Assembly (NCBI GenBank): GCA_037447655.1
Contig: JBBHKE010001703.1
Span: forward strand, 1 to 64,000
DNA from: Zygnema cylindricum
Lineage: Eukaryota > Streptophyta > Zygnematophyceae > Zygnematales > Zygnemataceae
Direction of reading: 5' to 3'
Length of the DNA: 64,000 nt
Both the position numbers and the translations under genes were made by a program. The first letter of the stretch is position 1, and every line of letters starts with the position of its first letter. Below, piece after piece: positions 33,460 to 45,330 of this stretch. Under the pieces are notes generated by a model. It made no database searches, had not been told where the DNA came from, and was given only the letters and a program-made list of their open reading frames with translations.

Positions 33460-34389
33460 CATAAAATGTCAAATTTTCATCTTGGAGTTATGAAGAAGCT
33501 GAAAACAGTGCATTTCCACGAGGTGTAGACCCCGTGAAGTTTTTGTAAAACGGACTTTCTTGCCATCCCAGCCTGTATAGACTTGTATCGTTAGCTTTTT
33601 TAAGCTTGGGACAAAATTTGTATCCATGACGTCTCTCACTACAATAAAAACATCCATTGTTGGATTGTCTATTCACACCTTGATTAAACTGTTTGAACTG
33701 ATTAAACTAATTTCTTTGCTGATTAAACTGTACCTTCCTCTCAAAGTCTGAATTAAAAGCCTCTACCTGCTCAACATTGAGAATATTAGATGTATCTTCC
33801 TCTTCTAGCAAAATATCGATGGTTACATGTAAACTCAACTAGCTTTCTCTTTCTGTTTGAGCATATCAGATGCTCCTTTCATACTACGAGGGAGACCCCT
33901 CATGAGCAACGCTGCCTGTTGAAATTGAGGAAACTCCCCACCTACACAAACATGTGCATCTAGAAGGATTCAAAACTTGTTAGAATATTCAGCCATTGTA
34001 CCGTCAGTGTACTTATAGTCCCATTTTTTTCTAGCCAATAAGAGTTCTTCCTGGACATTAGCTTTTTCATAATCATTTTTAAGAGATTTCCAGATATCAA
34101 TTGTTTTTTTCATTTTTATCCGAGACATAGCTAAGTCATCAGATATACATAATTTCATAATAGAACTAGCTTGCTTATTTTTCTTAGACCATGACGGATC
34201 AGATTCATCCAAAGAACCATCTAATATGTCCAAGAGATTGACATTCTCAAAATGTGTCTCCACCATGTCCGCCCAGTAAACATACTTTTTCCCCAAAAAG
34301 ATAGGAATTCTCGATGACAGGCCCAAAACATGTTGTTCTACGACCACCGGTGCAGGTGGAGGAGCAACAGTAGTAGTAGAAGTAGACAT
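33460..34389 (-). pseudogene. E copy 1 gag, starting inside the LTR
   Basis: The frame has ATG codons at 34428 and 34389 (minus), both inside the LTR, and runs across the LTR end at 34331 (VVVEQ) and primer binding site into SSRIPIFLGKKYVYWADMVE, DILDGSLDESD and KSLKNDYEKANVQEELLLAR. A stop follows at 33970. Beyond it, QQAALLMRGLPRSMKGAS and the zinc knuckle CFYCSERRHGYKFC (CX2CX4HX4C, near 33640) are seen in broken frames. Confidence 0.87.
34318..34330 (-). promoter_or_regulatory. Degenerate primer binding site, E copy 1
   Basis: On the minus strand TGTTTTGGGCCTG follows the LTR end ACAACA. It aligns with the TGTTATGGGCCCA site of A1 with a few mismatches. It is an eroded half tRNA-iMet type site and also lies within the gag frame. 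Confidence 0.6.
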
Positions 34390-35225
34390 GATACACTCTG
34401 AGAAACTATCAAGAATTCTATCAAACAACTATTTTCAAGTGCTCACCAAATCTTATACAAATATCCAAGCCTCATGAAACTCTATCACAATATAGAGTAG
34501 CATAAACACTGTCAACTCCCAAAGTTTCAACACAAGTGATCCGACATCACTCAAGATATAATACTCAAAAGTTTCCCAAAAACTGTCTGCAGTTTACTAC
34601 TTGGAAGTCTGGATACATAAAATGGTCTAAGTCCTAAGTCTTATACTCTTGGCGTTGTACCGCCGATACAAGTGTATCTGAGAAGTACGTCCACAATCAA
34701 CCGATCTACTGAGATCTACGTCTTCCTAATCCTGTCAACCCAATCTATCATCGTACAGTCAATATTACTCAGAATCTATATTAAGTGATTCTACAAATAC
34801 TTGTCGGCTAAGTCACTTGTGATTTTTCTATGAATCTTGTCCGTTGACTCAATTCCTATATATCGCAACTGCGTTATCCTGTACCAAATCACATTTATAT
34901 CATTCACGGTTGCGGTGTCCCGTACCGAATCATATCCAAGAAAATAATAGTTGCGTTGTGTGTACGGATCATATCGAACGTAACCGTAGCTACGCTTTTC
35001 TTGTGCATCACAACGTCATTGCTGCGTTGCCCTACCTGAATAGCAGCTGCGATGCTGCGCTGCTCTGTTTGCATAGTAGTTGCGCTGTTCCGTCAGCATC
35101 GCAATTGCGTTGTCCTGAACTGCCCTCAAGTGATGACGCATGTCCTTGTGAAACTTACGCCTCAGATTACTACCTTTCTGCCGTCACACTAATATACCGA
35201 TACTTAAAGATTTCCAAAATCAACA
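34331..35225 (-). repeat. E array LTR 2 (middle, recombinant)
   Basis: TGTTGTTCTACG...TCAACA, 895 bp. Positions 34331-34676 are identical by eye to LTR 3, and 34593-35225 to LTR 1. The switch therefore lies between 34593 and 34676. Confidence 0.9.
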
Positions 35226-35379
35226 CTCCCCTAAAGCTTTAGACTCAGTGTATCAGCGCAGTTGCGATGTCGCACTTAGTGCATCAGGGCAGCATAGCAG
35301 CGCAACCATAGCAGCGCAACATAGCAGCGCAGCCATAACAGCGCAACATGGCAACTTAGCAGTGCAGCATACCAACTAA

Positions 35380-36933
35380 TTACCTGGGTCCACTACATCC
35401 TAATTTTGGGCCATCGCAGCATCGCTGTATTGAATTGGAGCTACTCACCAATTCACCCAATCCTACTGCATTCATACAATAGTTTAGCTTGGGAGCAGGA
35501 ACAGCTTTAGTAAGCTTATCAGCAACCTTTCTTGCATCTGGCAGATAGCATAATTTAATCACCCTAGGGAACACTTTTTCTCTTACTAAGTGTAATTGTA
35601 CATCCATGTGCTTACTCTTGAAGTGGTGACTAGGGTTAGAGGCAATGGCAATGGCAACCTAGTTATCACACCAGATCACCTGTTGGCCAACCTGCATGTA
35701 TCTTAGTTTTTGTAACATAGATTTTACCCATACGAGTTATTTGAGGGCCGAGCTTGCTGCCATATATTCTAACTCCATTGTAGACTGCGCTGTAACCTTT
35801 TGAAGTTTGCTGTTCCAGCAGCACGTTCTGTTCCCAATATTCAAAACGAATCCCGTGGTGGATTTCCGGCTTGGCATGTCGTTATAGCTTGCATCACTCC
35901 ATGTTTGCAGCTTCACTTTTCCTCCGCCTAGCGTGAGTTTTAGGTCTTTTTTTCCTACCAAATATCTTAAGACTCTCCTTGCTGCATCAAAATCAGATTT
36001 TCTCGGATTCTCCAGACTCCTACTCAGTATCCTGACTGCTGCAGCAATGTCAGGACGGATACAGTTCATGAAATATATTAAGTTTCCTACTATTTGTCTG
36101 TAAGGTATTTGCGTCAAAGAATCATTCTCCCCTGAATCTGAATACTCGCTAACAATGACACCTGGTTCTGTCTCTTCTCCCTCTATCTTCTGTCGAAATT
36201 CCATTGGAGTTAGACATCTTTTTGCCCCCCGCATTCCAAACTCATCTAACATGTTTCTTATAGCCTCTTTTTGAGTCAATTTTATTACTTTCTTATTTCT
36301 CTCCCTCTCTACCTGGATTCCCAGAATATACTTTGCCTCACTGAGGTCTTTCATCTCGAACCGTGAGTTAAGAGCAGTTTTGATTTTGTTAATTTCAACC
36401 ATTGATTTGCTAATTAATTGTTAATCATCTACATACACCGCTATATACACAATCCCATTTTCACCCTTTAGAACGTAGACAGAGTAATTTGAACTTATCC
36501 TTTGAAATCCTACACTGGTCACGAATTCATCAAGCTTCAGATTCCATTGCCTAAGGGCCTTTTTTAGGCCGTACAAAGATTTTAGCAACTTGCATACTAA
36601 GTGATCTTTTCATGGTTCTGCATACTTTTCATGTTGCTGCATGTAAATGGTCTCTTCTAGTTCTCTATGCAAAAAGGTTCTCTTTACATCCATCTGATGA
36701 ATTTCCCTATCTTCTATAGTAGCTAGGGACAAGCAAAATCCTAACTGTCGGAAAACTTACAACTGGAGAAAATGTTTCTTCAAAATCGATTCCTTCCTTT
36801 TGATTATACCCTTTTGCCTCAAGTTTGGCCTTATAGTGTTCAATGGTATTATCAGGATTTAACTTCACCTTGAATACCCGTTTGCTACCGATCGCCTTTC
36901 GGTCTGGAGGAAGTTCCACCAGCTCTCATGTTT
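35380..36933 (-). pseudogene. E copy 2 pol: RT and RNase H
   Basis: Same sequence and same lesions as copy 1 at +5243 bp, including the stop after YVDD and the frameshift after SFPTVRIL. Shared inactivating lesions mean the tandem duplication happened after the element had already decayed. Confidence 0.88.
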
Positions 36934-37471
36934 TGGCCTCCATAATTGACTTCATTTTGTCGTTTGTTGTCTCGATCCAGTTATTCCGCTCTGGTGATGA
37001 GAAGGCCTCTTGGATGGTCAAGTGCTCCCTTGATGCTGCGGAGCAGGCAAAGTGAGAGCTTGTTTGCAGGCGGCTGCTAGATCTTCTTCCCCCCGGAAAT
37101 TCTGAGGTTGAGATTGTCGGATGCCGGACATTCCGTTAATTGCGTTGGTTGCGATTCGTGTGTGGCTGGTTGCGCTCGTTGCTATCCGTGTGTATTGAGT
37201 GCTGGTGGTCCAGTTGGAACTAAACAGGATGAGGAATTTGGAGAGAGTCTGAGTTTGGAGTCACCACAGAAGAATGTTGCACCTGCGGGACAATTTCTTG
37301 CATGCAATCTAAGATGACATACTCCTGTACTTTTTGCTGCTTTTGCTGCTCTGTCATTTGAAATAAATCTATCGAGTCTAGTTCATCTTTGACAATGATA
37401 TTCCTTGCTACAACTATTTTGTGCCTCTCAAATACAAAGACTCTGTAATGTTTAGAGTGATCATCATATCT

Positions 37472-38683
37472 TTACAAAATACCTGGCAATCCCTTCGGTT
37501 CCATTTTCCATATATTCGTAGACGTATCCAAGATAAAGCATTGACTACCAAAAACTTTAAAATGGCTAACATCTGGTTTGCTACCTGTCCAGATCTCGTA
37601 AGGAGTAGATTCTACTGATCTTGATCCTATCCTATTGTTAATATAAACCGCACAATTTAGAGCCTCAACCCAGAATTTCGGATCCATACTTTTATCCGCG
37701 AGCATCGACTTAGACCTCTCCACGAGAGTTCTGTTTAATCTCTCCAACACCCCATTTGTTCCGAGGAATATGGAACACTTAGTAGATGACTTTTACCTTC
37801 CTTGAGTAAAAAGGTTTCAAATTCTTTCGATGTATATTCACCACCATTGTCTGATCTGGGCTGCAAAATAGGTAAATCATGAAGGTTTTCAACATATGAT
37901 TTATAGTGTTTGAAGTGACCAAACACTTCACTCTTCTCCTTCATGAAGTAAATTTTGTAAACCTGGAGAAATCATCTATGAATGTGACCATATATTTCAT
38001 TCCCCCGGCAGATGGAACCTTCGCAGGACCAAAAACATCCGAATGAATTTGTTGTAAAAGTTTTGTGGACCGATGCTCTGTCCCTTTAGGGAATGGTAGT
38101 CTGTGGATTTTTTCTAAAGCGCAGCCATCACATGTTTTGACCTGTTGATTTGTGATTGATAAACCTTCTATTTTTCCAGCAAGGACCATCTTTCTCAAAC
38201 AATCATAGTTTATAGGCCTAATATTTTATGCAACAACTCATCTGAATGCAAAACACCGGAGTACAGAATATCATTCTCCTTCGTATTAGCCATATCCATT
38301 CGGTACATCTTGCTATTATCTCTTGTACCTGTAACTGCGACTTTGCCATTCTTGCTAACAACCTGCCAACCATTTTTCAAATTAACCTCAAAGCCTTTAC
38401 TCTCTACCAAGGACGTAGAAAATAGATTTTTCTTAAAGTGAAGCACAAACAAGACATTGTGAAGAGTTCTTTCTGTTGCTTTGCCCTCCACATCCACTAG
38501 CAAAAACATATCACCCACAACACGAGTCTGAACACTCATTCCACAAGCAGAATAAATATTTTTCTCCGGCGTTGTTTTCAGATTTTTGAAGATGGTTTTG
38601 TTCCAGCACATATGGGTTGACGCTCCGTATCCATAATCCATCCAAAGTCTTTCGCGCCCTCCATCGCTGCCGCCATAGCAAAT
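37472..38683 (-). pseudogene. E copy 2 integrase and protease
   Basis: Replica of 32229-33440 at +5243 bp: protease with altered DYGYGAS active site (38641-38210) and integrase with SDNGGEYTSKEF and LERLNRTL blocks separated by the same frameshift. Confidence 0.88.
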
Positions 38684-38702
38684 AGATCCGTTTCATTATC
38701 CT

Positions 38703-39632
38703 CATAAAATGTCAAATTTTCATCTTGGAGTTATGAAGAAGCTGAAAACAGTGCATTTCCACGAGGTGTAGACCCCGTGAAGTTTTTGTAAAACGGACTT
38801 TCTTGCCATCCCAGCCTGTATAGACTTGTATCGTTAGCTTTTTTAAGCTTGGGACAAAATTTGTATCCATGACGTCTCTCACTACAATAAAAACATGCAT
38901 TGTTGGATTGTCTATTCACACCTTGATTAAACTGTTTGAACTGATTAAACTAATTTCTTTGCTGATTAAACTGTACCTTCCTCTCAAAGTCTGAATTAAA
39001 AGCCTCTACCTGCTCAACATTGAGAATATTAGATGTATCTTCCTCTTCTAGCAAAATATCGATGGTTACATGTAAACTCAACTAGCTTTCTCTTTCTGTT
39101 TGAGCATATCAGATGCTCCTTTCATACTACGAGGGAGACCCCTCATGAGCAACGCTGCCTGTTGAAATTGAGGAAACTCCCCACCTACACAAACATGTGC
39201 ATCTAGAAGGATTCAAAACTTGTTAGAATATTCAGCCATTGTACCGTCAGTGTACTTATAGTCCCATTTTTTTCTAGCCAATAAGAGTTCTTCCTGGACA
39301 TTAGCTTTTTCATAATCATTTTTAAGAGATTTCCAGATATCAATTGTTTTTTTCATTTTTATCCGAGACATAGCTAAGTCATCAGATATACATAATTTCA
39401 TAATAGAACTAGCTTGCTTATTTTTCTTAGACCATGACGGATCAGATTCATCCAAAGAACCATCTAATATGTCCAAGAGATTGACATTCTCAAAATGTGT
39501 CTCCACCATGTCCGCCCAGTAAACATACTTTTTCCCCAAAAAGATAGGAATTCTCGATGACAGGCCCAAAACATGTTGTTCTACGACCACCGGTGCAGGT
39601 GGAGGAGCAACAGTAGTAGTAGAAGTAGACAT
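38703..39632 (-). pseudogene. E copy 2 gag
   Basis: Replica of the copy 1 gag at +5243 bp, starting in LTR 3 (ATG at 39632, upstream ATG at 39671) and stopping at 39213. The one base difference seen between copies (38897 against 33654) lies beside the zinc-knuckle Cys codon and changes an adjacent residue in one frame. Confidence 0.86.
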
Positions 39633-40466
39633 GATACACTCTGAGAAACTATCAAGAATTCTATCAAACAACTATTTTCAAGTGCTCACCAAATCTTATA
39701 CAAATATCCAAGCCTCATGAAACTCTATCACAATATAGAGTAGCATAAACACTGTCAACTCCCAAAGTTTCAACACAAGTGATCCGACATCACTCAAGAT
39801 ATAATACTCAAAAGTTTCCCAAAAACTGTCTGCAGTTTACTACTTGGAAGTCTGGATACATAAAATGGTCTAAGTCCTAAGTCTTATACTCTTGGCGTTG
39901 TACCGCCGATACAAGTGTACCTGAGAGGTATGTCCAAAATCAACCCATCTAGTGAGATCTACGTGTTCCTAATCTTGTCAACCCAATCTATCATCGTAGA
40001 GTCAATATTACTGAGAATCTATATTAAGTGATTCTACAAATACTTGTCGGCTAAGTCACTTGTGATATTTCTATGAATCTCGTCTGTTGACTCGATTCAT
40101 ATAGATCGCAACTGCGTTGTCCAGTACTGAATCACATTTATATCATCCACGGCTGTGGTGTCCCGTACCGAATCATATCTAAGAAAATAATAGTTGCGTT
40201 GTGTGTACGGATCATATCCAACGTAACCATAGCTGCGCTTTTCTTGTGCATCGCAAATCATTACTGCGTTGCCTTGCCTGAATAGCAATCGCGTTGCTGC
40301 GCTGCTCTGTCTACATAGCAGTTGCGCTGTTTTGTCGAGTCGCAGTTGCGTTGTCTTGAACTGCACTCAAGTGATGACGCATGTCTTTTTGAAACTTACG
40401 CTACAGATTACTACCTTTTTGCCGTCACACTAATATACCGAGACTTAAAGCTTTCCGAAATCAACA
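39574..40466 (-). repeat. E array LTR 3 (outer, 5' side)
   Basis: Identical by eye to LTR 2 up to 39919, then diverged (first difference 39920, then about one in 15-20 bases) to the end at CGAAATCAACA. It is followed by the TATAG duplication. Confidence 0.9.
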
Positions 40467-40471
40467 TATAG

Positions 40472-41005
40472 TAGTCTAACACTTTTTCCCCTTTGTAAGT
40501 ATAAATCCATAACCTTTGCTCGGCCAACTGGAGTTTATGAATGGTACCAGCTCTATAGATCTCCACTAAAGTCACCCACAACTCCTCGCCCTTGAGAATG
40601 TGAAGGTGGGAAAGGGAAAGAATGCCAAAGCTTGAGTAAGGTGCCTCAAAAACAAAATGTTTGGCAACCACGTTTGTATATTCCTACATTTGAATATCGT
40701 TTTCCTCGGTCTTCACGGCCGGCGCTACGGGTGTTGTGGCGATAGGAGTAAGAGGTGTCTTTTTCCCTTTCCCTTTTTCGGACACACTACTGTTCCCATC
40801 GTTTGCCTCCTTCGTCGAAGCAGATGCTGCTGCAGAAAACCTCTCTCCACTAAACCCTGGTGGGATTCCCTGAGGTGGACGTTTTACTTGTCCAGTGAGA
40901 ATACCCCAATATCGTTTTTCACACAAAGCCCTTGTCATCATGGCTTCCCAATAAATAAACCCAAATTCGATGAAGATGGGCACCCTAGAGGGTGGGCCCA
41001 TAACA
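40472..41005 (-). pseudogene. A1 gag N-terminal part
   Basis: The minus-strand frame from 41001 encodes MGPPSRVPIFIEFGFIYWEA, LCEKRYWGILTGQVKRPPQG and a Ser/Ala/Lys-rich linker ending ENDIQM followed by a stop. The next block encodes ELWVTLVEIYRAGTIHKLQL and YTYKGEKVLDYY, up to the E array at 40471. The primer binding site (40993-41005, TGTTATGGGCCCA on the minus strand) forms its first codons. Confidence 0.85.
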
Positions 41006-42012
41006 TGTAATTATGTAACCCCTATTGTGCTATAGAATTCAGGAAGCCTCTATGCAATTTTTGACTAAACCACTTTCAACTAAATCCACTGCTACCCAAG
41101 CAGAAAAATAAACAAACTGATAGCACCCTTGTGCAGTCTGGTTTACCTTCAGTCCGGAGCTAAAGGAATCGCAAAAAATGCCCAACCAGGCGATAAAATA
41201 TAAAGTGGCAAAGATGCCAAGATTTATACAAGCTCACTGAGAGAGAGGAGGCTACCTCCTAAGTTCTCTAAGTCCTAAACCCCTCTCACAACACCTATCT
41301 ACTGGAGTATGCTCCAATTGAAGACTCTACAGTATAGAAAGGTACCATGGTCGATGTTCTTTCTATACGTCCTGTGTACGACAAGGCCATGGAGCGGACG
41401 CCTGTCTCTTTTGGACTTGTCCTCATGCTCTCGGGATTCCCGCTTGTTAATACTGTCTTGCCACGTGGGACTAGGTTATGTCAGGCCAAAAAAATGCAAA
41501 AGTGGGCATTTTGCAATATTGGCGATGATACGTGCCGTCGGATCCGAACCGGCTTTTAATACTAGCAATTGAAACAAATGTATGGTACATTTGTTTCGTG
41601 CGGGTTTATGTTCGCACCATACTTCAACTAGTCTCCATGTTCTTTATGTGTAAATTTGTTAATCGGATTAAAGTTCCTAAACGTTGTTTAAATAGAATTC
41701 AATCCCTATGTAGTCTAATGAACTCCTACGACAGACCTGTTAGAGCTGACGGCTACGCCTCGCTTTGCCGGTCGGAGGGTCGAGTACTGTCGGACTCACC
41801 TTTTTATTTGAGAGTGACTTATGTCACTCTTTAGTCAAGCCTATAGAGCGGAAGCACCCATGGCTCCAGTATCCTCTCTTTCTTTCAATAACTACAACAA
41901 GTATGGGGGCTAGAGAGAGAAAGGTGAAAGCAGGCTGCCTACGCTTTTCCTTTACCTTTTTATTAATCTATTCAGACCTAAAAAATACCCCCTAAATCAA
42001 GTAATTTCAACA
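41006..42012 (-). repeat. 5' LTR of A1
   Basis: Plus-strand ends TGTAATTATGTA and TTTCAACA. It carries the tRNA-like module at 41730-41803 (GGAGGGTCGAGTAC B-box-like), the hairpin AGAGTGACTTATGTCACTCT at 41811-41830, and the GACCTAAAAAATACC U3 end. Confidence 0.85.
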
Positions 42013-43067
42013 AATACTTTTTGTAGATTTTTAGCATCCTAGTCTTAACCTATATGGTACCAACGAAAATGAACCTTATTGACCCAACATAATGGAAGAT
42101 ATAGCATGCAGTAAATGTATCTGTGCGTTTACCAAGACCGCCTAATAGAAGTCCTGCCTAAAGGCCTTTTCTTTTGGATGGCCTAAACGCCTTTACTTCT
42201 AGATGGTTATCAAGTAAGCTTGATATGAGATATTAAAAATAGTCAATGATTTTGAAGAGGGTACAATCCGATTGAGAAATTTGGTGAGTGTACTATCTTA
42301 TTGTTCGAGATGTACGGTAATGCTTAATAACAAAAATTCGTAAGCGTGTCAATCTATGAAGGGCAAGGGAAGGCAAAAAGAGCGCCACATCATATCTTCA
42401 AGTGAAGATTTCTAGAGAATTAAGGTGGGATTTAGCATCCATCGTATCCGAAGACATCTACTTTTGTCACGTGTAGACCTCTCACTGGTCTCTTATCTTG
42501 ACACTTATTACATTATCCAAGGGAGTTATAGAGGATTTGTACTTGGCTATGAAAAACATAATCTATAATGTTTTTTATTATATTATTTATGACATGATTG
42601 GCGTTAGACAAACCAAAAGATTGTGTGCGTGTTTCTGTCTATAACATTTATAACCCTTGTTTAGCGTTTTAGAAATCAAATTCATGCAACATCTCAAACA
42701 AATAAATTTATTGTGCCCATAATTTTTGTTCTATGCCGGTTTGTTTTATGAAGAATGATAAAGGAGATCTACCATATATGTAAGGCAAAGGTTGAATCAG
42801 ATAAGAGGAAAAACAATTTGAATCAGTAAATTTCATTCTCCATTAAATGTAAAAAAAAAAAAAACAGTACGATAAGGTATGCAAATGTAAGGGACCAGTA
42901 AACTACATTGTGACTCGCTATTATTGTAAAAACGTTATTCATGTCGAGAAAAAAATAGTGTTATTAACGTTATTGCGCTTAGTTGTACACAAAACACTAA
43001 CTTATTTGCACAATTCAAGCTGGTATGGCCTAGCCCCTATAGTTTGCGTTCAAGTAGTTGACGTTTG
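42013..43067. other. Spacer between A1 and C without recognised gene
   Basis: No coding region supported. A short duplicated block GGCCTAAACGCCTTTxCTT / CTAAAGGCCTTTTCTTTTGGATGG lies at 42158-42205. From about 42990 to 43067 the sequence belongs to dispersed repeat H, the target of element C. Confidence 0.5.
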
Positions 43068-43480
43068 TGTTGTTTTTGGAAAGCTTTAGTCCTCTCTATT
43101 TCTGAGTTGTGAGAGAGAGAGAGAGAGTTGTTTAGGACTTAGTTTGTTTTTGGGTAAGTTCGGTTTAGTATTTGCAAGAATTAGTGTGACAGTGAAATTG
43201 CGAGTTCACGGTTCAATCACACTAGGGACACGCGTCGTCTGCTGCGAGGAATGCTTAAGTATGTCCTCCGTGATCATACATACATTCAGTAAGGACCACA
43301 TGATTCTTGAGAGCACATCCACGGTGCGGAATTTGGTATTCGGACGCCTGACAGCTGCCGCCGACAGCTGTTGACGAGGCGTGACTAGATCACGAAAACT
43401 TTTCTCTATTATCGTAATCTGATTGTCGGTGTAAATATTTGTTAGAACATAATTTTGTCTATAGTGAATTAGTTACTTTA
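43068..43480 (+). repeat. Truncated 5' LTR of C
   Basis: Matches 47264-47327 and 51932-52285 (GGGTAAGT(T/C)CGGTT, CACACTAGGGACACG, GGACCACAT(G/A)ATTCTTGAGAGC, GTCGGTGTAAATATTTG). The rest of the LTR, the primer binding site and the start of gag are deleted. A (GA)n run sits near 43108-43127. Confidence 0.85.
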
Positions 43481-44060
43481 AGCAAGTGAAACTTATTGAT
43501 GTGTTAAATGGATCCCTGGCAAAATCTGATGCCAGCTTTGATCACAAAAATGACCATGCTTTGCATTTAGTGAAGCTTATGATATCAAAAGAATTGCATA
43601 TGAGATATATTAATGTTACAAAGGCATCAAAATTGTGGGATGCATTGAAATCCTTTTATGTTAAAGCTAGTGACCAGCATGAGATTATAACTGCTTGTCA
43701 GATCTATGAGTATATAAGTACACAAGTTGTAGCATGGTGGAATACACTAATCAGTTTCGAACACTAATCGGTTTCGAATGTTACTGTTAGAAAATGCATG
43801 TTCTGAGGGGACTTTCTCCCTTTATCATTTGGCCATAATTCTCTTAAAGGGGATTCCTAGTGAATATAAAGGAGCCTTAAATGAAATGAAAAAATTGTCT
43901 AAACCTCTTTGGAATTTGCAAACAACTATAGAGTTTATCTTGGCAGACGGACCTTCGTTTCCCAAAAACCTCCGAAAAAAACTGTTGCGTTTTCAACGGA
44001 GGATACGGAATTGGAGAAGAAAAAGATCGAGGAAGAGACACGGGATGTGACCAGTTTTTC
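43481..44060 (+). pseudogene. C gag remnant
   Basis: VKLIDVLNGSLAKSD, DHALHLVKLMISKELHMRYI and SKLWDALKSFYVKASDQHEI resemble E gag, followed after a stop by LAIILLKGIPSEYKGALNEM and NLQTTIEFILADG in other frames. No CX2CX4HX4C knuckle is visible before protease, so the knuckle was lost or is too decayed to see. Confidence 0.82.
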
Positions 44061-45330
44061 GAAAACTGATGACAAACAGTTCTTTGTTCTTGCCAAACTC
44101 GATATGATGGAAGGAGAAAAGGACCTCGGATGGATAATGGATTCTGGCAGCTCTTCACACATGTATTGGAACAAGTCTTCGTTTATGGAGATGTCTTGTA
44201 TTCCTTTACGTCAGATCTTTTATGCTTGTGGCTATGTTGTTGAATCAAATGCCAAAGGAAATATAGATTTGGATTGTGTGATAGATGGGAAGGTTGTTAA
44301 GAGAACTTTGTATGATGTCTTGTATGTTCCAAAGTTTAAGAAAACTTTGTTTTCTACATCAATATCTGAAAGCAAAGGTTTTGAGGTTCTTTAGAAAAAT
44401 GGCAAGAAAATATTGAGCAAGGATGAAGAGTAGCCTGGTAGACTAGAAAATTTTGTACCTCATGGACCTGTCTAATAAAATTGATTTTTCTTACTCCATT
44501 GTCCTATGTGATAATGTTTTGTGGCATAAAAGGCTTAGTCATGTGCATCATGAGAGACTTACTAAGATGATAAAGCATGATATGAAAGAGAGAGTCAAGC
44601 TTGGTCAAAAGAGTCTCATATTTGTGGTGGTTGTGCTCTTAGAAAGCTTCACAAGCTTCCGATACCACAAGTCTTTGATCACCCAACCACAAATCTCTTT
44701 CGTATTATTTACTATGATGTCTTTGGCCCTTCTAAAGTTCCCTCTCTTAGTGGCACCCGCTATTTTATCACCTTTACAGACGACTACTCCCCGTACAATC
44801 GCCTATATTTCATGAAGGAGAAGAGAGAAGTCTTCACTCACTTTAAGCACTACAAAATCTGGGCGGAGAAACGTCACGGCAAATCTATTGTTGCTTTGTG
44901 GACGGATAATGGTGGAGAGTATGTATCCCATGCATTTCCTGATTTTTGAAAAAAAATGGCATCTCACGTGAATTTATTGCTCCGTGCACACCTAAACAAA
45001 ATGGTGTGGCCGAGAGACTTAATCGGACTTTGATTGAATGTGCTCGCTCTATGATGGCCGATAAAGGTGTGGATCCAAACTTTTAGGGGGAAGCTTTTCA
45101 TTGTGCTTCTAAAATCAGAAATAGAGTGGAAACCCGAGCTGTTAGGGGTAAGACACCTTATGAAGTATGGACAAGCAGAAAGCCAAATGTCGGTCATTTA
45201 AGAGTCTTTCGTAGCAAATGTTTTATCTTGGATAATCTTCCTAATTGGAAGCTCATTCCAGAATCTGTACTTGGTGTATTTTTAGGCTATGATGATGAAT
45301 CTATAGGTTATTGAGTGTATAATCCTCAAA
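44061..45330 (+). pseudogene. C protease and integrase
   Basis: Protease: GWIMDSGSSSHMYWNKSSF (intact DSG), ACGYVVESNAKGNIDLDCV, LYVPKFKKTLFSTSISESKG. Integrase: VLWHKRLSHVHHERL and CGGCALRKLHKLP (zinc region), TRYFITFTDDYS (first Asp), LWTDNGGEYV (second Asp), GVAERLNRTLIECARSMMAD (Glu), then KTPYEVWTSRKPNVGHLRVF. Stops at 44392, 44939 and 45085 and frameshifts near 44630 and 44945 break it. Confidence 0.88.

Larger units (their letters stand above)
29088..40466 (-). mobile_element. Tandem copia array E: LTR-internal-LTR-internal-LTR
   Basis: Three LTRs (29088-29982, 34331-35225, 39574-40466) enclose two internal regions with an exact 5243 bp offset between all matching landmarks. The whole is flanked by perfect 5 bp duplications TATAG (29083-29087 and 40467-40471), so it entered A1 gag as one insertion and expanded in place. 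The two internal regions look identical apart from one base seen (C at 33654, G at 38897). The middle LTR combines the left part of the right LTR with the right part of the left LTR. Confidence 0.93.
20269..42012 (-). mobile_element. Copia element A1 (minus), doubly interrupted
   Basis: A minus-strand LTR element with 3' LTR 20269-21273, polypurine tract 21274-21287, RNase H, RT, integrase, protease and gag remnants, primer binding site 40993-41005 and 5' LTR 41006-42012. Removing A2 (21856-25794) and the E array (29088-40466) with one copy of each target duplication leaves about 6.4 kb. The joins restore reading of RNase H (CTCATGACTCTCTTT to GGTTGCC...) and gag (YKGEKVLDYY to DLSYLYIEME). 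All domains carry stops or frameshifts. The outer flanks (TAAAA and AATAC) show no target duplication. Confidence 0.88.

Noticed and set aside
20264-42017. Target duplication for A1
   Set aside because: TAAAA on the left and AATAC on the right do not match; either the ends have mutated or an outer LTR was exchanged.
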